Source of the DNA: Zygnema cylindricum
Taxonomy: Eukaryota > Streptophyta > Zygnematophyceae > Zygnematales > Zygnemataceae
Direction: 5' to 3'
Assembly: GCA_037447655.1 (NCBI GenBank)
Contig: JBBHKE010003105.1
Coordinates: forward strand, 177,685 to 241,684
Length of the DNA: 64,000 bases
The position numbers were made by a program, and so were the translations under genes. Shown in pieces: positions 1 through 11,957 of this stretch. The notes below the pieces were generated by a model. It saw nothing but the letters and a program-made list of their open reading frames with translations. It searched no databases and was not told the DNA's origin. The number at the start of each line of letters is the position of its first letter. The stretch's first letter is position 1.

Positions 1-299
1 ATGCATACACTAATATAGGTCTCCGTACAAAATTTGACAAATCGTACACAAATCGTACATTCACACGGTCGAAACGCGGCTGTCGGACGAATATGTGGGA
101 ACGGGATTTTTTACGACCTGGTTTGTTTTACGCACATTCTCATGCGTCCGCGGTTACTAAAACTAATTTAAAAAGGTATATTTATGTACGGTGTGACATT
201 GACCGTACACCACTCTATTTAAGAGACAACGTACTGAAAAAAACCCTAAATAGAATAAAGAAAAAAATAGAATGAACTACACTAATGGAGAATAAAAAA

Positions 300-353
300 A
301 AAAAAAGCGGGACGGAATTAGCGTACACAACGCTAATAACGATTGGCGGTGTA
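300..353. mobile_element. Terminal fragment of TACACCG-family inverted-repeat element
   Basis: Only one end of an element can be placed here. It reads GCTAATAACGATTGGCGGTG followed by TA, which matches the inverted terminus shared by the elements at 50300-50502 and 41000. It abuts the next element of the same family at 355 with one base between. The other end was not found in the first 300 bases, which hold no gene I recognise; the short ORF at 93-275 has no family features. Confidence 0.5.
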
Positions 354-354
354 G

Positions 355-973
355 TACACCGTGAATCGTAATTAGAGTAATTTACTCTAATTCGGTCGCT
401 CGAAATTTCGACTCTATGACATCAAATAGAGTAAATGATTCTAATTTTTTCATTATTCTAAATTAGGTAAGTTTAATTAGCGTAAAAAATTGTAATACAG
501 GTTCTTTTAAAATAGTATGGAGTACGGACGACGTTCGACCGTGCAAAATTGTACTTTTTTAAGTAAAAAGGTACAAATAATGATTTAATAGAATCGCGCT
601 AGCACGTGAAATCGCACTAGACGGAAAATCAATCACAACCAAAAAAAGCCGTTCGCATAACTCTCGTCCGTCGACAGCATCGTCGTCAGTGTGAACATTA
701 ACTGACATTCAGCGCGACAAATAATACTAACGTCATAATGACGTCAAAACTATACGGACTGACAGATTTTGTACGTCTACGTAATTTAGTGTTCATAATT
801 TCAGCGCGGATAATTATTGCCGACAAACCCAATATAGAGTACTTAAATAAATTAGAGTAAACTTCCTCTGTGAAAAAGTTATATCACATAAATTAGAGTT
901 CATTACTCTAATTGTTTTTTTTTTGTTTTTTTACTCTAATTTTTTCATTACTCTAATTACGATTCGCGGTGTA
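355..973. mobile_element. TACACCG-family inverted-repeat element, 619 bp
   Basis: The left end TACACCGTGAATCGTAATTA and right end (reverse complement) TACACCGCGAATCGTAATTA form a terminal inverted repeat that continues into the word TTAGAGTAAT. The interior has no ORF of note. Parts of both ends recur elsewhere: the right end at 48744-48890 and the left end, reversed, at 51600-51910. Each copy is bounded by TA, so a TA target duplication with CACCG termini is possible. I infer a non-autonomous DNA transposon; no transposase is present. Confidence 0.7.
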
Positions 974-1426
974 GTTTTACAAACGTGTCTTTCAGTCAGT
1001 GTTGTTCAAATCGTGCGATTTTTTCAAATTTTACGATTGAAACGTATAATTCGTGACGATTTTGAAAATCGCAAAAAAACGTCTACTGTAAACTGAAACT
1101 GACAATTTACGTGAAAAGTACAATATTTCCCGTAATATGTACGGTTTTTTACGGAAATGTACGGAATTCGAGGAAAATATACGTCGTAGTTATTGGTACT
1201 TTCTGTTCAGTGAACTGAACAGAAATATCACGGAACTTGTACGTCTCTTCATCAAAAATGTACGGACATTTTCGAAAAGAGACGTTGAAACGTCACACTA
1301 TTTTCGCGCGGTAAGTTTGAAAATTGTACGGGCGTCTTCTTCAATTTTTTTTGAAAGAAGCCGCCGTGAAATATTGAAAACGAAATCCCAAAATCACGGA
1401 AATTGATAAAATTGTGCACTCTCGGA

Positions 1427-1502
1427 CATTCGAACCTGGGTGCAACATGGATCTGGCGGGGTCTATTATATATTCTCCGCTACCAGTTGATGAAGGAATT
1501 TC
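1427..1502 (-). repeat. tRNA-derived sequence (possible SINE head)
   Basis: On the minus strand an A-box-like segment TCAACTGGTAGCGG is followed about 40 bases later by GGTTCGAATGTCC, a near-consensus pol III B box. Order and spacing fit a tRNA-derived promoter. I see no convincing acceptor stem, so a functional tRNA is unlikely. A SINE head or tRNA relic is the best reading. Confidence 0.4.
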
Positions 1503-2159
1503 AGACACTTACATCAAGTGTTATTTTTATTGAAATAACTATAATTTTTTAGCGCTCATTTAACGGAAGACTTACAAACTGCGCTATATGTAATTTTTTT
1601 TTGTTTTAAGTGTACGGAATTGTGAAATTCATTAACGATTTTTCACGATTTGTTCAAAAGGTTCAATGCGTTCGGAACGTATAATTCGTTGCGATTGAAA
1701 CGTTCGCACTAATCGCTATGAACAACTATGCTTTCAGTGCTAATTTATTTTTACAAAACCATATTATATGCAATCGTTCGATTGTTCGGAATGCTCATCC
1801 CAAACCAAAATGTCACAGCTGACCTCAGCGCTCTGACGTAATTATAAGTCGCTTTCAATGCCGCCGGGCAGCAAAGATCTTTTTCGGTTCGACAAATTTC
1901 ACGGGAAAGGACCAGAGAAAAAAACCTATTGGTCGCGAACGGACCAAAAAATAGATAGGGGAATTGTAATAAGGGTGTGTGCCCAACCGAAACTTTGAAA
2001 TGCTACTTTGGTATTAGCGCAGATTTTACGGTGTACTTTTCAAAGTGTTCCTATGTCAATCGTTACTTGCGCCTTCATTACTTCAAATATGTGACAGTTG
2101 TAGACGTCTACAAAATGTGCGACAGGGTACGAAACGAAATGTAGACTACTACAAAACTT

Positions 2160-2466
<307 letters not shown>

Positions 2467-2476
2467 NNNNNNNNNN
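2467..2476. other. Assembly gap (10 N)
   Basis: Ten consecutive N bases. The fixed size suggests a placeholder of unknown true length. Confidence 0.99.
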
Positions 2477-5400
2477 GTAATATGGTCAGGTAAAAAAACA
2501 ATAAATGAGCTGCTGGTGCTGCCACGTCACTGTTGCAAACAGCCCTTTCTTTTGTAAATAACAAAAAAATGGACTGGTATAATGCATAACGGGAGAACAG
2601 TGTCGCATACAAAAGGCACAACATTGACGCCTTTTTAACACCGGGATTTTCAAACCAATACCACACTTTACCATCTCATCCACAAAAATAGCAAAGAACA
2701 AGTAAAAATGGACAATTACAGTCGCGCTCCAATAGTTTTGTTGCTAGAGACAGCATTCTTTATACAGAATAGATTAAACATGAGGGCAGCTTTAATACCA
2801 CCTTAAACGTTGATTAAACGCGCTGGCAAAAATATGGTTTAACCTGAGTTGAGCACAAAATGCAAATGGATCCTCGATCGCAACGATAGCTATGTGCTGC
2901 TATCCTGAGGTTACTTATAATACATTTAAATCGTCACATATTTGCCATTGGTTTTGAAAAATACCCAAACAAAATGCGCTTAGAAACTGCCAAATTCAGC
3001 ACTCTTCACAATACATTGTCTGAATCTGACAAATGGCCACATGTGACTGCCGAATCTGACAAATTGTGCCACATGTGACTGCTGAATCGTGCTCAATCTT
3101 TCTAGTTGTTGCCACATGTTATTGCTCGATCTGACGAGTGGACGCACCTGGCTGGCCGTACTGCAGTGGCACTGATTGACCGACGATGCGAAACTCCTAC
3201 TGCTGACTCCTGAGAATCCAGTAGAAAAGAACTGAACAAGCTCAAAAAGTGTACTTTTGAATATGTTGCTCCGCAACAATGGCAGGAACAATGGCAACAA
3301 TAACGTAAAATGTGAATGAAAGATTGAGAGTGCAGGGAGAGCTCTAACCAATGTAACTCAGCTGATAAGAAAAAGTCGCTACAAACAAAAATGTTGTACA
3401 AAGCATTGTGTTGTGAATTATTCAATGCTATGCCCTGTCTGTGTGTCCCTTGTTCACCTTCGTTCTTCTTTGGCAATTTCTTCAAAACAAAACAAAACGG
3501 AGAATCACAGAGCTATATGGTCTTGAGTGTTTCAACAAAATTGCAACTGGCGACTTGCAAAAACCGTTTGCAGTCTTGTGGTCGCATAATAGTGTGGCTT
3601 GCATGCATACAAAAAATGAATTATCCATACTTGAATTTTCTCTCATACCATATAATTCTATTTAAAATATGTTTTTATTATTACCTTCCAACAAAAGTTT
3701 TATGATCATTCTAATAAAAGAGCAAGATTCATCGAAACAGAATTTCCGAGGAAATAAAAAAACCCGCAAAGCCCTTAAAAACAGTAAAAAACCCGAAAAA
3801 ACCTTAAAGTACCCTAATCTAGACATCAGTCAAGATACCTGTGGTTTGCAATCTTTGCTAATTTTACGTCCATTTGATGCTCCAAAGACTCCCGGTACAA
3901 ATAAGCCACCGGTGAAGCTACAGCTGTTAATTCTTTGCTGTAGCTGCGCCTTACTGCTTTTTCCACCATGCACAATTTTTTGCAGCAAGACCGCTTCTGT
4001 AGCATAATTCAGAGCCATGGTAACTAAGGAAAACGAATTGGAGTCAGAGAAACCAGATGAAGTAAGGACTTTATAAAGGAAGAATTGGTCAAGTTTTTAC
4101 GTATGAGATTGTAATCGAATGAAGAATTGCCAGACAACAGGGTTTGGTTACTAGGGTTAAGGAAAATGATACAAATAGCCAAATAGTCGTAACGTGACAG
4201 ATCCGATACGCTATAAAACAGTAGTACTGTACATTTACAATTTTACACCGTGGCTATCACGCCAAGCTCAATATCCATGTTCGTACATTCAAAAGTACAG
4301 AATATCTCACGATACCGTATCTGATGGTTTAGGGCTCGGCTTCATCATCAGCGTCCGGTCATACAACAAAACGCGACGAACCGCAAAAAAATACCCGAAT
4401 TGTCGCTTAAGGGTAACATTCCATAGTTCAAAAGTAGGTGACCGTACGCCCATACAATATGCCTATTGTACGCAAAACATACAATATGGCGATATGCCCC
4501 TTAAGACCCATATTGTATTGGCCGCAAAATGAAATAAAATAGGAACAGGGTTGAGTTGCACATCGATTGATAGAGAATTAAACGACATGTCTAAATTTTG
4601 AAAAAAAATCGGACAAAAAAATATATTTCTGTGAGTTTTGAGGGACTTTTTATTTAAACCGTCAGATTCGGACGATCGGACGGTCGCTGATCAAAGTAGG
4701 CGATTTAAAAAGTTCACATGAAAATCCTATAACACAACTTACGAAAGGACAATCTGTCATATTAGGCTGCGGCCCCATGTAGTTGTAACTTAGCTTACTT
4801 AATTTGTATTTTAGCGCGGATCCGGCGGACCCGGATTTCAAGTGTCTCTATGTATTCTCTCGAAATTGGGAACTTAAGTTTGTGACGATTGTATACCTCA
4901 ACAACGCCCGTGACGGCTGTCAACGTGTACATATCTGTTTTGTCGCACCGTATTTTTTGAAACTTTTCGAAGTGTCGCACAAATGCATCGTAATTTTTGA
5001 AACGATTTGGTTTGTCTCGCGTCTTATTGTGACATCGTAGACGTAGAGTTTTTACAGCCATGGGCATGCCATTGTGTTTGCCTCTCCTGTTCGGCCGCCA
5101 TGAATGGAAAAATAATTCTTTACGCCCTTGCAATTTATTTTTTCTTCGCGCGTTTTTTGTATTCTTCCCAACGTCACTTGGATCTCGCACGTGCGGTCAC
5201 CTGAGCACTGTGCGATCCTCCCCTGCTGCCGCCAAAGTTGTGTCGCTGGTGCTTTCCCAGGCATCGTCCCTCCCCATCACCACAATTGAAAAAAGGGCGC
5301 GTCTTCTTTTTTTTTGTTCAACTGTCGAAATTCACGCATCTATGAATCTGAATATCTGCATATGTGCATATGATATATACATACATATGGATCTTCAGTT

Positions 5401-5580
5401 CTCTGTGGATGCTCTGTTCTTGCATTTTCTTACAATTCTTTGAATTTGACTGGTTCTTTATTTTGTATTTGTTGCCCCTTCTTCCGTAATTTCGAAACTG
5501 CTTTTTTTTTGTTTGTTTTTTAATTCAAAAGCCATATTAAATTTGGTTATTTGCAGTTTTTGTTATGTCCCATTATGAAG
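2477..5580. other. Gene-free stretch
   Basis: Several ORFs of 100-140 codons exist on both strands but overlap one another and show no domain, signal peptide or splice context that I recognise. A segment near 4810-4850 (GATCCGGCGGACCCGGATTT) is related to 52555-52590, so part of this is interspersed repeat. Confidence 0.45.
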
Positions 5581-5584
5581 ACGG

Positions 5585-6060
5585 CCGTACACATTATTTA
5601 ATGTGGAAGTAGGAGAGAAGCAGATACCATTGTCAAACAGCGTGCTCAACATTTAATGGGATGTGTGAGAGGGGCAAATGAGGAATACACGGCAATTACT
5701 GTGGATGCATGAGAGGGAGCAAAACACATTGGCTTGGATATAATGGAGTGTCAAGAAACATTATCGTATTTAGTGTGGATAACTAAGAGGGGCAAGTAAA
5801 ATAATCGGACAGAGTACACAGTATTCTGTCAGAAGCAAATGACATTGTCAATGGTCACATAATTTATTGTAGCTGTGAGATGGTAAGATAACATCATCAG
5901 AGAGTATGCACAACATTTAGTGTACAAGTATTATAAGGGCAAAAAACCGTTACAGGACAAGTGCACGTTATTTAATGTAGATGCCTAAAAATGGCAAAAA
6001 ACATTGTATTACAAATGCAGAGTATTTAGAGTGGATGTATGGGTGGGGCAAATAGCTTAA
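5585..6060 (+). repeat. Degenerate tandem repeat, about 55-bp unit
   Basis: Eight or nine diverged units follow one another. Recurring landmarks are (A/T)TATTTAGTGTGGATG, then GAGAGGGGCAAA, then AACATTGT, then a variable CAGAG/ACACA end. The units differ by many substitutions and small indels, so the array is old. No coding signal is seen. Confidence 0.65.
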
Positions 6061-7450
6061 TAATAGTAACTTTCATGAGATAATTTGGACTTTAGATGAG
6101 TGAGCTTCAAAAAAACAGTTCATGTCTCTCATGTTTAAGATTATTTTTTCAACTTACGCAAAGTATTTTTTTAGGGTATCACATTGAAAATATGCAGACA
6201 ATCGAGCTGAAAAAATAAACAGAAGGATTTTCTAGTAATCAATACACAATCACAAATTCTAAAAGAAAACTACAAAACCTCGAGTTTAAATACAAGCGTA
6301 AAGGTCAACAGGAACATCCTAAAAAAAATGTGAGCAGCAGTTAAAAACATGAATTTGAAATGGGATCTTTCAAAAATAAGAAAAATAAAGAAGAAAAATA
6401 AAAGAACCGGTTTTCAAAAGGAAGGTATGAACAAAAGGAGATTAACCATCTTAAAGTTATCGTCCACAACGACATAAAAAAAACAAATTTTAATCGTTTT
6501 TATTACTATTTTATTGTTATTATGTATCAAGTTAAAATCTTTGAAATAAACTTGCTTAACTTAATTATCAACATAAAGAAAAATCCGAAACGAAGACAAA
6601 AAGGAATATTAAGTTAAACAATACCTCACTATCTCTGTTTTAAAAAACCACATCGAATCACATTAATGTAATAACCTAGCATTTTCGAGTTAAAAAAAAA
6701 CTCATTTTGTATGGGTGAGGGAAGGAGGATGGAGTATCACTACAACCTAGTTTTTTTGGTTTCCAAGATGCGTATGTGTGAGAGAGATCGATATCAGCCC
6801 AACTTCGGCTTCTTATATGCCTTCGGCTTCTTATATGCCTCGGTCAAACAGAAACTACACATTAAAATAAAAATCTCTTATTTTCTTTTCTATTTTTCTT
6901 CTAAACATCTTCTAAAATCTTTTTAAACTCTTCTAAAACCTCTTTTAAACTCTCTTTGAACTCTGATTATAAGCAATTATGTAAATAAATCACATCTCGC
7001 AGAAGCTAACACAATAGGCATAAACTGAGCCTCCATTTTTGATTTACATTGCGGTTTCATTTCAGATTCAAAACTAAAAAAAAGAAGTTAACATAAAAAG
7101 TTTCCAACAAAGAAAAATCTCCTAACTCTTTCAGACAAAGCCTAAGAACTTCTCGGCCTCAGCTTTTTCCTTAGCTAAAAAAGAGCAAGAACAAAGATTT
7201 TCTATTTGTTCTTTAAGGAAGAAAGAAGAAGAATGTTTTATTTTCCATTAAAATTATATAAAAAATGTTAAGGCCATATTATGAGTATCACAATAAAACG
7301 TTGATTAGGGGAAAGTGTTGTATCAATGAGTTTCTTGCGAAGACTAATTTTTAATGTGAAGAATGATTTTTTGAACCTTTCGCGGTAGTTAAAAACGTCG
7401 CTTTTAATATTTTCTCCCGCTCCCTCCCCTACCCTTAAAGCTAACTTCTG
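6061..7450. other. Gene-free AT-rich stretch
   Basis: Nothing recognisable. A short direct duplication (CTTCGGCTTCTTATATGC twice) lies at about 6800-6838. Confidence 0.5.
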
Positions 7451-7454
7451 GCAG

Positions 7455-7960
7455 AATGTGAAATGGTGTCGTTTGAAGGGGTGGATGGGACAAAAGGTGA
7501 CGGTGGCAGTGAGGGCGAGTGAAGTGGCGTCTTGGCAAATTTTTCACCTTTTTGTCAAAGGGCACTGCAGCTTTGAGACCCCCTTAAAAAAAAACCGTAC
7601 AAGGCGCATGCAAACAAAAACGAACAACCCTGTACTTTTTTCGGTCGTAAAAAAAAATAGAAAACTTTTCACACGTGGGAATAATTTTTCCTATTGGTGT
7701 AAACGGTTTTACTTAGCTTAAAACACATTGCCGATGTTGTTTATGATAAGTTTGAAGGGGACGTGACAGTGGGTCGAAAAAACACAAGACGACAAATTTT
7801 CGTACATCCTAAGTTCGAGAATGACGCAAATTGTACGTTACAAATTTGCGATTTCTTCGTATGGTCGCAACTTAGGCAGTACGGCTCTAAGTTATAAAAG
7901 AAAACGACAGGAAAAATCCCGAACTTAGCCACATGGGGCCGCACCCTAAAACTTACGACG
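7455..7960 (+). repeat. Interspersed repeat, inverted partner of 60080-60540
   Basis: The segment reads as the diverged reverse complement of 60080-60540. Clear anchors are GACAGTGGGTCGAAAAAAC here against GTTTTTTCGACCCACTATC there, and the GCAAATTGTAC / GTACAATTTGC pair. Order is kept over about 500 bp. No ORF is conserved, so a noncoding transposon copy is most likely. Confidence 0.6.
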
Positions 7961-7984
7961 ATTGGGGGGTGGGGGGGATGCGAG

Positions 7985-8170
7985 AAGTGACGTCTACAAA
8001 AACAACGATGAATGTAGACGTCTAGTTTTTTGTGACATTGTACTTATTTAAGGTTTTGTGACATTGTGACGCCATGCTCACTTGTTACACGTCGAAGTCA
8101 GTGATTCGAGAACTTTCCGCCATGGTTTTCTGATTTCGATTTTTCGACTTTTTTCACTCGACTTGCCATA
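7985..8170 (+). repeat. Interspersed repeat, copy 2 (partner at 2160-2342)
   Basis: Direct, diverged copy of 2160-2342, sharing GTCTACAAAAAC, GTAGACGTCTAG-like, TTTTGTGACATTG and GCCATGG words in order. It follows directly on the repeat at 7455-7960. Confidence 0.55.
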
Positions 8171-8867
8171 AAAATATACATAAAGAGATTCGAAATAAAT
8201 AAGTATTGCGTACCACCAATAGTCAGACTGTTGGCGACTCGCAAACAGTCGTGTGCCATGCGATGGACATTGAACCGTTACATGAGCCAAAACGTCATTG
8301 GCCTTTGGGCGCACTTGGTCATACAACTAGGTCGGCTTTGCAAGTTGTGAAGACACGGTAATGACTTCGTTCGCGGGTGTGTAAAGATGAACTAAGCGTT
8401 CCCCTTCGCAACGAGCGTCCGAACTTTTGGCAAGCATGTAACTGGATACAGTGGAGGGGAATGGATCTTAGATGATGGTTCTCAAATGGTCAGCAACCGA
8501 TGCGCTCATGTTTTATTAAAAAACAAGTAGAAGATTTAACTATAAAAAGAGCGATGGCCAAACCACCAAAGCACTTCACATTATTGAGAAGTTGAATTGT
8601 TGCTGACCATTAAAAGCAAGAAATAAAAAAACCTAAAAAGACTAAAAACACTACAAATGTTAAGCAACACTACAACATAAAACCAAGATTTATAAAAAAC
8701 AAAAGGAAAAACAAATACCAAAGTTTAATAACCCTAAAAACTATAGGTTTATTTATAAAATGAGAATGGGTCGTCGACGCAATACCTAAGAAAATATCAC
8801 ACCAAAGGTCAAACAATATCATCCAGGTGTGTCGGGTGGCACGGATGTAAGTCTCTTAGTCTAGAAC
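8171..8867. other. Gene-free stretch before the retroelement cluster
   Basis: No gene or repeat recognised. The left edge of the Gypsy LTR follows. I found no 5-bp duplication between this flank and the flank after 40174. Confidence 0.45.
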
Positions 8868-9336
8868 TCTAAAAGGGACAAAACACCAGAGCGCACAGCG
8901 GAAGATACCAAGGATCTCGTCGTAGCAACAGCAAGAACAAACCGCAAGGACAGGTAAAGGTTGCGTTTTATTACTCGGGAGAAGATTATAACATCAAGCG
9001 CTCGCTGCGAAGGTCTATTCAAAGAGTCTGTCCTTGCACTAAGTCTGCTCCACAATTTAAACTAACTGTCGGCTAGTCAACCTATTACAGTACAATTGTA
9101 CACGTGGACCTTCATGGTCAACCGCGATCTATCCAAAATATCTTTCTAGAACAATACAGTTCAATCTACATTCTGCAGCGTTGCTATGCTGCGCTGCTAA
9201 ATTGCTACGCTACTCAACTCAGTTGCTACGCTGCAATGTTGCGCTGGTCTAGAATCGCAACTGCGCTGCTCTGCAATCGCAACTATAGCAACCTAGTCTC
9301 TAGCCACTAAGTACTCAACTACGTAACCATGTTACA
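8868..9336 (-). repeat. Gypsy LTR 1 (3' LTR of unit 1)
   Basis: About 469 bp, homologous to 32909-33396 and 39709-40174. On the minus strand it starts TGTAACATGG, preceded by the purine tract AGTGGGAGGCAC. The far end reads TCTAAAAGGG where the sister LTR has TGTAAAAGGG, so the terminal dinucleotide has mutated. It contains a GC-rich patch of TTGCTACGCTGC-like words. Confidence 0.85.
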
Positions 9337-9380
9337 GTGCCTCCCACTAAGGATTCAGCGTCCTGCTGAACCTTACTTAC

Positions 9381-10675
9381 TCAGGGAAACTGCAACTGTC
9401 GGAGTATGTCATAAGTCTCCTCGCGGTACTCCTCGAATTCCTGTCGCAGGGTGTTGAGTTGATTTTGGAGTTGCTCACATTGAGTCTCCACCAGCGCAAT
9501 ATGGTGGCCTGGCGCTGCCAAGTGCCTCCGAGTGATTCGCTCCCGAACGTGGTCCTCCCCTTCCACTGATTCCGTAGCTAGTTCCTCGGGTCGCGGCAAA
9601 ATGGCCGCCGCTGCCGGTGCCGATGCTTCAGGTGCCAAAACTTGGGGAGTTTCGGGTTCCTCGGCTTGTTGTTCCTCTTCCTCCACTTCCTCTACTGGTT
9701 CCCACCGAGGTACCTTCCTTAATTTAAAAGAAATGTGTTTTCTGGCCGCTCGGGCCCGCTGCAAAGCGTTCTTCCGAGCCAACTTGAGTGCCTTTACCTC
9801 GGATGTGACCTCTGTCCGAGAGATGATGTCGTGAAGGCAGACATCCCACAGGTGATTGTGGTGAAGTAACCAGGGAATATCCACCCTGTACCGGTAGTGA
9901 TCTTCGACCACCTCCACAAACGGCAAGGCATGGGGGTTTAGCTACGCATAACCCTTGTGGTTGTTCCCCAGGTCCTTTGTCCTCATAAAATTCCATGTCG
10001 GGTGTGACGATATGTTGGCGGGAATATAGATAGGGTCCCTGGGCTTTCCGGTACGCCACTCTTTGGGCCACTCTGAGGGGTCCCAGTAAAAGCGCTTCGC
10101 GAAACTGAAGGTGAGATTCGGATGTCGGATGTCACTAGGGAGTGGAAAGAGATAATCGAGAATTTCATCCCCCCTTTTCACTCTCTTTGCCCGTGTCCTC
10201 TCGTCCCCATCGAAGGAGAAACACATCGTCACCGTTGGGGTATTATGTCTCCGCCTTCTTTTTCCGCACTTTCTCAAGACTACTCATCTCTGGTACTCTC
10301 TTTATTGGGGTCCCGCAACACCTCTAGATCCGAGGCGCGCTCCTCAATTGGCGTAGGTGTTGGTTCTCACTCTGGCTCCTCCGCCTCCGAGAGCTCACAA
10401 TATTCCTCATCCTCCTGATCCCCTTCCCAGAGTGGGTTGTATTCGGGGTCCTGTGAATTTTCCGACCCCTCCCCACTACTGGTCTTTGCCGGCCCTGCCT
10501 CGCTACTAGCTATTTCCTCCGGTTCTGGCTCGGCTTCTACCTCTCTCCTCCGGTCTGCTTCTACCATGGCCTCTGCCGCCACTAACAATCTATCGGAACG
10601 GGGCACATCCCCTTACCTCACCTGTACTAGTTTCCTCCTCTTTAGTGGTGGAGAGGACAACTACGCCATAGATGC
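9381..10675 (-). pseudogene. Gypsy ORF3, copy in unit 1 (unknown function, broken)
   Basis: An extra reading frame lies between the integrase/chromodomain and the 3' LTR. In order it has an acidic low-complexity N-terminal part (about 10606-10367), a middle part with a Y-W-x-P-S-x-W-P-K-E-W segment (10277-9942), a conserved block FVEVVEDHYRYRVD followed by a basic helix (ALKLARKNALQRARAARKH), a glutamate-rich hinge, and a C-terminal predicted coiled coil ending QLQFP. Frameshifts and stops interrupt it; the likely initiator is followed by TAG at the third codon. It is homologous to 33442-34734. I recognise no known domain, and it lacks envelope features such as a signal peptide or membrane segment. 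Confidence 0.6.
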
Positions 10676-10934
10676 CGTCGTATAGTACAATTCAGGAAAT
10701 TTAAGAAGCGATGGTAAGCTGGTTGTGCGGAGTGAAACACTCTCCAAACTACCCGGACTGGGTAGGTCGCGAGAGCAGATGGCGGCTTTATCAGGGAGGG
10801 TTGAGGGTTTCACGATTAAATTCTTCCTTGCTTCCCTGCGTGCGAGAGTATCGCAACGTCCAACCTTTAGTAACCTACGCTGGTGCGACGACACCGAGGG
10901 TTCGTCGTTACCAATGTGGCAAGACAGAACTGCG

Positions 10935-11805
10935 TGTTGTTCTACAACCACCGGTGCAGGTGGAGAAGCAGCAGTAGTAGTAGAATTAGACATGATACAC
11001 TTTCAGAAGCTATCAAGAATCCTACCAAACAGCTATTCTTAAGTGCTCACCAATTCTTATACAAGAATCCAAACCTCACAAAACTCTATCAGAATATAGA
11101 GTAGCATAAACACTGATAACTCCCAAAGTTATAGCACAATTGACCCGACAACACTCAAGATATAATACTCAGAAGTTTCCCAAAAACTGTCTGCAGTTTT
11201 ACTACTTGCAAGTCTGGATACATAATATGCTATGAGTCCTAAGTCTTATACTTGTGTTGAACTGGCAACACCATTGTACTTGAGAGGTACATCAAACCAC
11301 CAAGCTACCACTAATCTGTCAAGCTACCATTGAGCTATCACTAAGCTACCACTGAGCTATCACTAAGCTAACTAGAATCGTATCTATCGAAGTTGCTCTA
11401 TCCTGTACATAATCACATTAAGAATATTAGACGTTGCGTTGTCCGTACGGACCGTATCAAACATAATCATGGTTGCCTTGTCCTGTCTGTGTTGAAGCTT
11501 CGCTGCAGCGCTGCTCTGCTGCTGCGCTGCTCTGCTGTATAGCAGCTGCTCTGTTGTATAGCAGCTCCTCTGCTGTATAGTAGCTGCGCTGCTGTATAGC
11601 AGCTGCGCTAATCTGTTGTATAGCAGCTGCTCTGCTGTATAGCAGCTGCGCTGCTCTATTGTATAGCAGCTGCGCTAATCTGTTGTATAGCAGCTGCTCT
11701 GCTGTATAGCAGCTGCGCTGCTCTGTTGTATAGCAGCTGCGCTGCTCTGTCTGTAAAGCAGCTGCGCTGCTCTGAGACTGAAAGCTTTCCAAAAAAAAGA
11801 CAACA
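10935..11805 (-). repeat. Copia I 3' LTR
   Basis: 871 bp, TG...CA. It contains the first 20 codons of gag near its 3' end (minus strand), A-box-like words (TAGCTCAGTGGTAGC type) near 11280-11370, and a GCAGCTGC minisatellite at about 11510-11770. A purine-rich tract (TTTAGGGGAG, minus strand) lies just upstream at 11806-11815. Confidence 0.92.
11510..11770. repeat. LTR minisatellite with GCAGCTGC core
   Basis: About a dozen imperfect units of TATAGCAGCTGC plus GCTGCTCTG alternate here. The same array occurs in the other copies of this LTR at 16610-16860 and 29296-29540 with different unit counts. It yields misleading ORFs rich in Q, S, A and Y on either strand. Confidence 0.85.
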
Positions 11806-11957
11806 CTCCCCTAAAGCTTTAGACTCACTATCCTAGCGCAGCTGCGGTGATAAACTAGCGCAGCATCGCAATATAGCAATTAGCAAGTCACTAAGTCCTA
11901 CTACCTCACAATGGTGGAATTATTGCAGAGTGTCAGTATAGCAGTGCATCAATTCAA

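Noticed and set aside
9532-10685. Plus-strand ORFs over the Gypsy ORF3 region (also 33389-34750)
   Set aside because: They are antisense to ORF3, which has the conserved order and the coiled coil.
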